A stretch of 7,034 nucleotides of DNA, from assembly GCA_903881065.1 (NCBI GenBank), contig CAIRRW010000214.1:1-7034 (forward strand), given 5' to 3'. This stretch comes from an uncultured Bacteroidota bacterium. Lineage in GTDB: Bacteria > Bacteroidota > Bacteroidia > 2-12-FULL-35-15. The position numbers and the translations under genes were made by a program. Positions 4,581-7,034 of this stretch are shown piece after piece (positions within the stretch are counted from its first letter, which is position 1; every line of letters starts with the position of its first letter). A model generated the notes under the pieces. It was not told the DNA's origin. It worked only from the letters and a program-made list of their open reading frames with translations, and did no database searches.

Positions 4581-5564
4581 ATGCTAATCCGATTTTTTAA
4601 AAACAATAACCCTTCCTTATTTGTCCTGCTGCCAATCTTCGCATTGGTATTATGGATAATCAGTTTTATTAACCAGCCTCAATTTACTGAAACCAAAACA
4701 GCATTTCTCTACAATATAGTCTCAAAACCATTAAATGCAGTCCCTTATCTTAACTCAATCTTTGCATTTCTTCTAATTATAGGCGAAGCCTTTCTGATAA
4801 ATTTTATTGCAAACGAAAATGAAGTAATAACCAGGCGCACTTTTCTCCCTGCCCTCTTTTACATCGTTTTTATGAGTAATAATGAAGCAATGCTTACACG
4901 TAATCCTGCCATGTTTGCAAACCTTTTCATATTATTCAGTTTAAATAAACTCTTTACTTCTTTTAGAAAAAACACCGCATTTTCAAACGCATTTGATGCA
5001 GGTTTTTACCTCTCAATTGCCTCTTTGTTTTATTTCCCAAGCATCATTCTGTTCCCAATACTGATTGTTGGCCTTCTAATATTCCGAACATTTAACTGGC
5101 GAGAATGGTCGATTTCATTTATAGGAATAATCACTCCATATTGTTTTGTTCTCACCTATTATTTATGGACCAACCAATTGAAAACATTTTGGAACAATAT
5201 CACATCCTATTTTGTATTACACGATACTCCCTCATTTAATTTTTCATCCTCATTTTATTTTATGGCAGTTGTCATGGCAATAATCATATTGCTTTCCTTA
5301 AGTACAATAGTTCGTAATATCCGAAGCGCTTCACAAAAAACCAAAAAGAATTTAATATTTCTAAATTGGTTTTTCTTCTTTGCAATTATCTCTTTTTCCA
5401 TCGCCCCTCAGTTAATTTCACCCTGCTTTTCCATCCTGGCAAGACCATTATCCATATTTGCCGCTAATTATTTTTTGAATATGAAAAAGGAATTGTTAGG
5501 CGAATTACTGTTCCTTCTTTTTATCGCAGCAATTTTAATCAATGATTTCTCAAAGTATTTTTAA
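4581..5564 (+). CDS. Polytopic inner-membrane protein of unknown function (DUF6427-like)
   Basis: A 327-aa integral membrane protein with about 8-10 hydrophobic segments, near residues 12-31, 57-77, 88-98, 109-125, 139-168, 177-197, 223-245, 257-276, 282-299 and 305-322. It has no cleavable signal peptide. The start MLIRFFKNNNP, the segment GEAFLINFIANEN (68-80), a SLFYFPSIILFPIL stretch (148-161) and RTFNWREWSISFIGIITPY (169-187) recall the Bacteroidota family DUF6427. That assignment is from memory of the family pattern. The function is unknown; no catalytic motif is evident. It lies divergent to the small membrane gene and ends 37 bp before purQ, whose promoter overlaps this gene's stop codon. 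The reading frame, membrane pattern and length make it a real gene. Confidence 0.85.
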   Translation: MLIRFFKNNNPSLFVLLPIFALVLWIISFINQPQFTETKTAFLYNIVSKPLNAVPYLNSIFAFLLIIGEAFLINFIANENEVITRRTFLPALFYIVFMSNNEAMLTRNPAMFANLFILFSLNKLFTSFRKNTAFSNAFDAGFYLSIASLFYFPSIILFPILIVGLLIFRTFNWREWSISFIGIITPYCFVLTYYLWTNQLKTFWNNITSYFVLHDTPSFNFSSSFYFMAVVMAIIILLSLSTIVRNIRSASQKTKKNLIFLNWFFFFAIISFSIAPQLISPCFSILARPLSIFAANYFLNMKKELLGELLFLLFIAAILINDFSKYF

Positions 5565-5569
5565 CTTTG
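5562..5569 (+). promoter_or_regulatory. -7 box of purQ, overlapping the upstream stop codon
   Basis: TAACTTTG followed by CATCC is a textbook Bacteroidota -7 sequence (TAnnTTTG). Its first three bases are the TAA stop of the membrane gene. Transcription would start near 5574-5577, about 25 nt before the purQ ATG. No strong -33 TTTG is present, so strength is uncertain. It suggests purQ is transcribed independently of its upstream neighbour. Confidence 0.6.
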
Positions 5570-5601
5570 CATCCTTTAAACAATCTAATTAACATAAAGA
5601 A

Positions 5602-6294
5602 ATGAAATTCGGAGTAGTTATTTTCCCGGGATCCAACTGCGATCAAGACATGATTTACGCATTAAGAAACATAATGAAACAGGAAGTTGTTGAATTATGG
5701 CACAAGGATACTGATTTGAAAGGATGCGATTTTATTGTACTTCCCGGAGGATTTTCTTACGGAGATTATTTACGTTCAGGAGCCATAGCACGTTTTTCCC
5801 CCATTATGGAAAAAGTAATTGAATTTGCAAACAATGGAGGTTACGTATTAGGAGTTTGTAATGGCTTTCAAATTTTATGCGAAGCCGGATTAGTACCGGG
5901 AGCACTACTTCACAATAACGAACGAAAATTTATTTGTAAAAATGTTTACATCAAAGCACAATCAAATGATACTTTAGTTACTTCAAATATTCCAAAAGAC
6001 AAAGCACTTAAAATTCCTATCGCCCATGGCGAAGGAAAATACTTTGCTGATACAGAGACATTAAAAAGAATGAACGAAAACGGACAAATTCTTTTTCGTT
6101 ATTGTGACAAGTCTGCAAACATCACAGACATTTCGAATCCTAATGGTGCCACAGAAAACATTGCAGGGGTATGCAATGCAAATAAAAATGTTTTTGGAAT
6201 GATGCCACATCCTGAACGCGCAGTCGATAATGAGTTATCAAACACTGATGGCAAATATATTTTTGAATCAATATTGAATCTTGTAAAAATCTAA
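5602..6294 (+). CDS. purQ: Phosphoribosylformylglycinamidine synthase, glutaminase subunit PurQ
   Basis: PurQ hydrolyses glutamine and passes ammonia to PurL, which converts FGAR to FGAM in the fourth step of purine synthesis in the cytosol. The 230-aa product is a class I glutamine amidotransferase with a full triad: Cys86 in LGVCNGFQIL, and His203 and Glu205 in MPHPERA. Also typical are FPGSNCDQD (8-16), LPGGFSYGDYLRSGA (47-61), HNNERKF (104-110) and IAHGEGKY (140-147). The length (about 225-235) fits the free-standing subunit used with small PurL and PurS, not the fused large PurL. No purL or purS lies in the window. It has its own promoter box and a strong terminator downstream, so it may be monocistronic. 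Call secure. Confidence 0.97.
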   Translation: MKFGVVIFPGSNCDQDMIYALRNIMKQEVVELWHKDTDLKGCDFIVLPGGFSYGDYLRSGAIARFSPIMEKVIEFANNGGYVLGVCNGFQILCEAGLVPGALLHNNERKFICKNVYIKAQSNDTLVTSNIPKDKALKIPIAHGEGKYFADTETLKRMNENGQILFRYCDKSANITDISNPNGATENIAGVCNANKNVFGMMPHPERAVDNELSNTDGKYIFESILNLVKI

Positions 6295-6331
6295 TTTTTT
6301 ATTATCCAATATTTTTTTACTTCTTTCAAAC

Positions 6332-6376
6332 AATAAAAGTGTCCTGCTTCAGAATTGTAACAGGACACTTTTATTT
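6332..6376. terminator. Bidirectional terminator between convergent genes
   Basis: AATAAAAGTGTCCTG (6332-6346) pairs perfectly over 15 bp with CAGGACACTTTTATT (6361-6375) around a 14-nt loop. The lower stem is A/T, so each strand gives a GC-rich upper stem followed by a U-rich 3' side. It lies 37 bp after purQ (plus) and 85 bp after the end of the convergent gene (minus), serving both. Confidence 0.88.
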
Positions 6377-6460
6377 GCTCGGTCAATTATGTTTATTATT
6401 TATTTATAATTCAATATAACAATCACCTTTAACGAAAACAAGGTATCTACTTTCATTACA

Positions 6461-7034
6461 TTATTGAACAATAAGTTTTTTACTTAGGAAATTATCTTCA
6501 GAAGTAGCAGTAATTATATAAATACCTGCAGCTAACTTGCCTGAAGGATCAAGGGCAAATACATTTTCTCCTTTTTGTTCAGAAATCATCACCTTTGAAT
6601 ATGTCTCATGCCCGTTGATATCATAAACCACAACCAATATTTCTTTTCCTTTATCAGCATTAATGGCTAAATTTACATTGTCGCCATTACTTGGGTTAGG
6701 ATAAACATTAAACGAAAAATTACGCTCTGAAGTTGTGGATTCCGTCTGAACATCCATTTCTATTGAACCTGCACAGGTTACCGTTAAACTTGCCTGAGCA
6801 GTACCATTTACGCAGCTATTGTTTGCACTTACCTTCACCGCTCCTGTTGTTGCTGTTGTGGCAGAATTTACTGTTATGCTAGTGTTGCCTTGCCCACTTA
6901 TGATACTCATGCCTGTTGGCACTACCCAAGTATACCCTGTTGCTCCGGCTACTGCAGCTATCGAATAGGTCGCTGAGGTTAATGCGCACAATCCTGTTGT
7001 AGGACCACTTATTACCCCTGGTGCTGGTTCATAT
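6461..7034 (-). CDS. Secreted protein with PKD-like domain and T9SS type A sorting domain (C-terminal part)
   Basis: The 190 visible residues are the C-terminus of a larger protein. The frame is open to the right edge, so no start is called; the TTG at 6989-6991 is internal. Residues 1-87 belong to a PKD-like adhesion repeat (PGVISGPTTGLC, TYSIAAVAGATGYTWVVPTGM, ISGQGNTSITVN, VSANNSC), common in large Bacteroidota surface proteins. A Ser/Thr/Glu linker follows. Residues 105-190 are a type A sorting domain: FNVYPNPSNGDNVNLAI, VVYDINGHE, LAAGIYIITA and a final KKLIV. This domain directs export through the type IX system after Sec transport, and it is removed when the protein is released or anchored. 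The upstream part, and so the protein's activity, lies outside the window. Confidence 0.93.
   Translation of the reverse strand, partial: YEPAPGVISGPTTGLCALTSATYSIAAVAGATGYTWVVPTGMSIISGQGNTSITVNSATTATTGAVKVSANNSCVNGTAQASLTVTCAGSIEMDVQTESTTSERNFSFNVYPNPSNGDNVNLAINADKGKEILVVVYDINGHETYSKVMISEQKGENVFALDPSGKLAAGIYIITATSEDNFLSKKLIVQ

Noticed and set aside
6989..6991. TTG as start codon of the T9SS protein
   Set aside because: The frame continues upstream to the window edge with a sequence fitting the same PKD-like repeat (PGVISGPTTG), so the codon is internal.

Overview
The window looks like a chromosomal segment from a member of the Bacteroidota, probably a low-GC flavobacterium- or Chitinophaga-like lineage. 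The evidence is AT-rich DNA with TAA and TAG stops, promoter boxes of the Bacteroidota type (TAnnTTTG), a type IX secretion (T9SS) C-terminal sorting domain, and a membrane protein plus small partner that resemble the Bacteroidota-specific families DUF6427 and DUF6341. This placement is inferred from sequence features, not from a database comparison.

Positions 1-3825 (minus strand) form one phospholipid and fatty-acid operon, read from right to left: yceD (DUF177) - rpmF (ribosomal protein L32) - plsX - fabH - accB - accC. A good Bacteroidota promoter (3853-3883) sits just upstream of yceD. AccB and AccC belong to acetyl-CoA carboxylase, which makes malonyl-CoA. FabH uses malonyl-ACP to start fatty-acid chains, and PlsX turns acyl-ACP into acyl-phosphate for phospholipid synthesis. 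YceD and L32 tie this output to ribosome production. The promoter-distal gene, accC, is well conserved but carries two in-frame stop codons (codons 82 and 112) with no frameshift. It is a recent pseudogene, a sequence error, or an unusual decoding event. Short repeats and palindromes fill several operon spacers.

Positions 3826-4313 are a 488-bp gene-free stretch. It holds the operon promoter, a 12-bp palindrome, a perfect DnaA-box sequence (TTATCCACA), an array of seven 21-bp AT-rich direct repeats, and a minus-strand terminator. The DnaA box next to two-helical-turn repeats resembles an iteron or origin layout and is the most curious non-coding signal here, although a decayed minisatellite is the simpler explanation.

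Positions 4314-5564 hold a divergent pair: a 61-aa single-pass membrane protein (minus) and a 327-aa polytopic membrane protein (plus), both of unknown function. The promoter box of purQ (plus, 5602-6294; glutaminase subunit of FGAM synthase in purine synthesis) overlaps the stop codon of the polytopic gene. A strong bidirectional terminator separates purQ from a convergent gene that runs off the right edge and encodes the C-terminus of a secreted T9SS protein.
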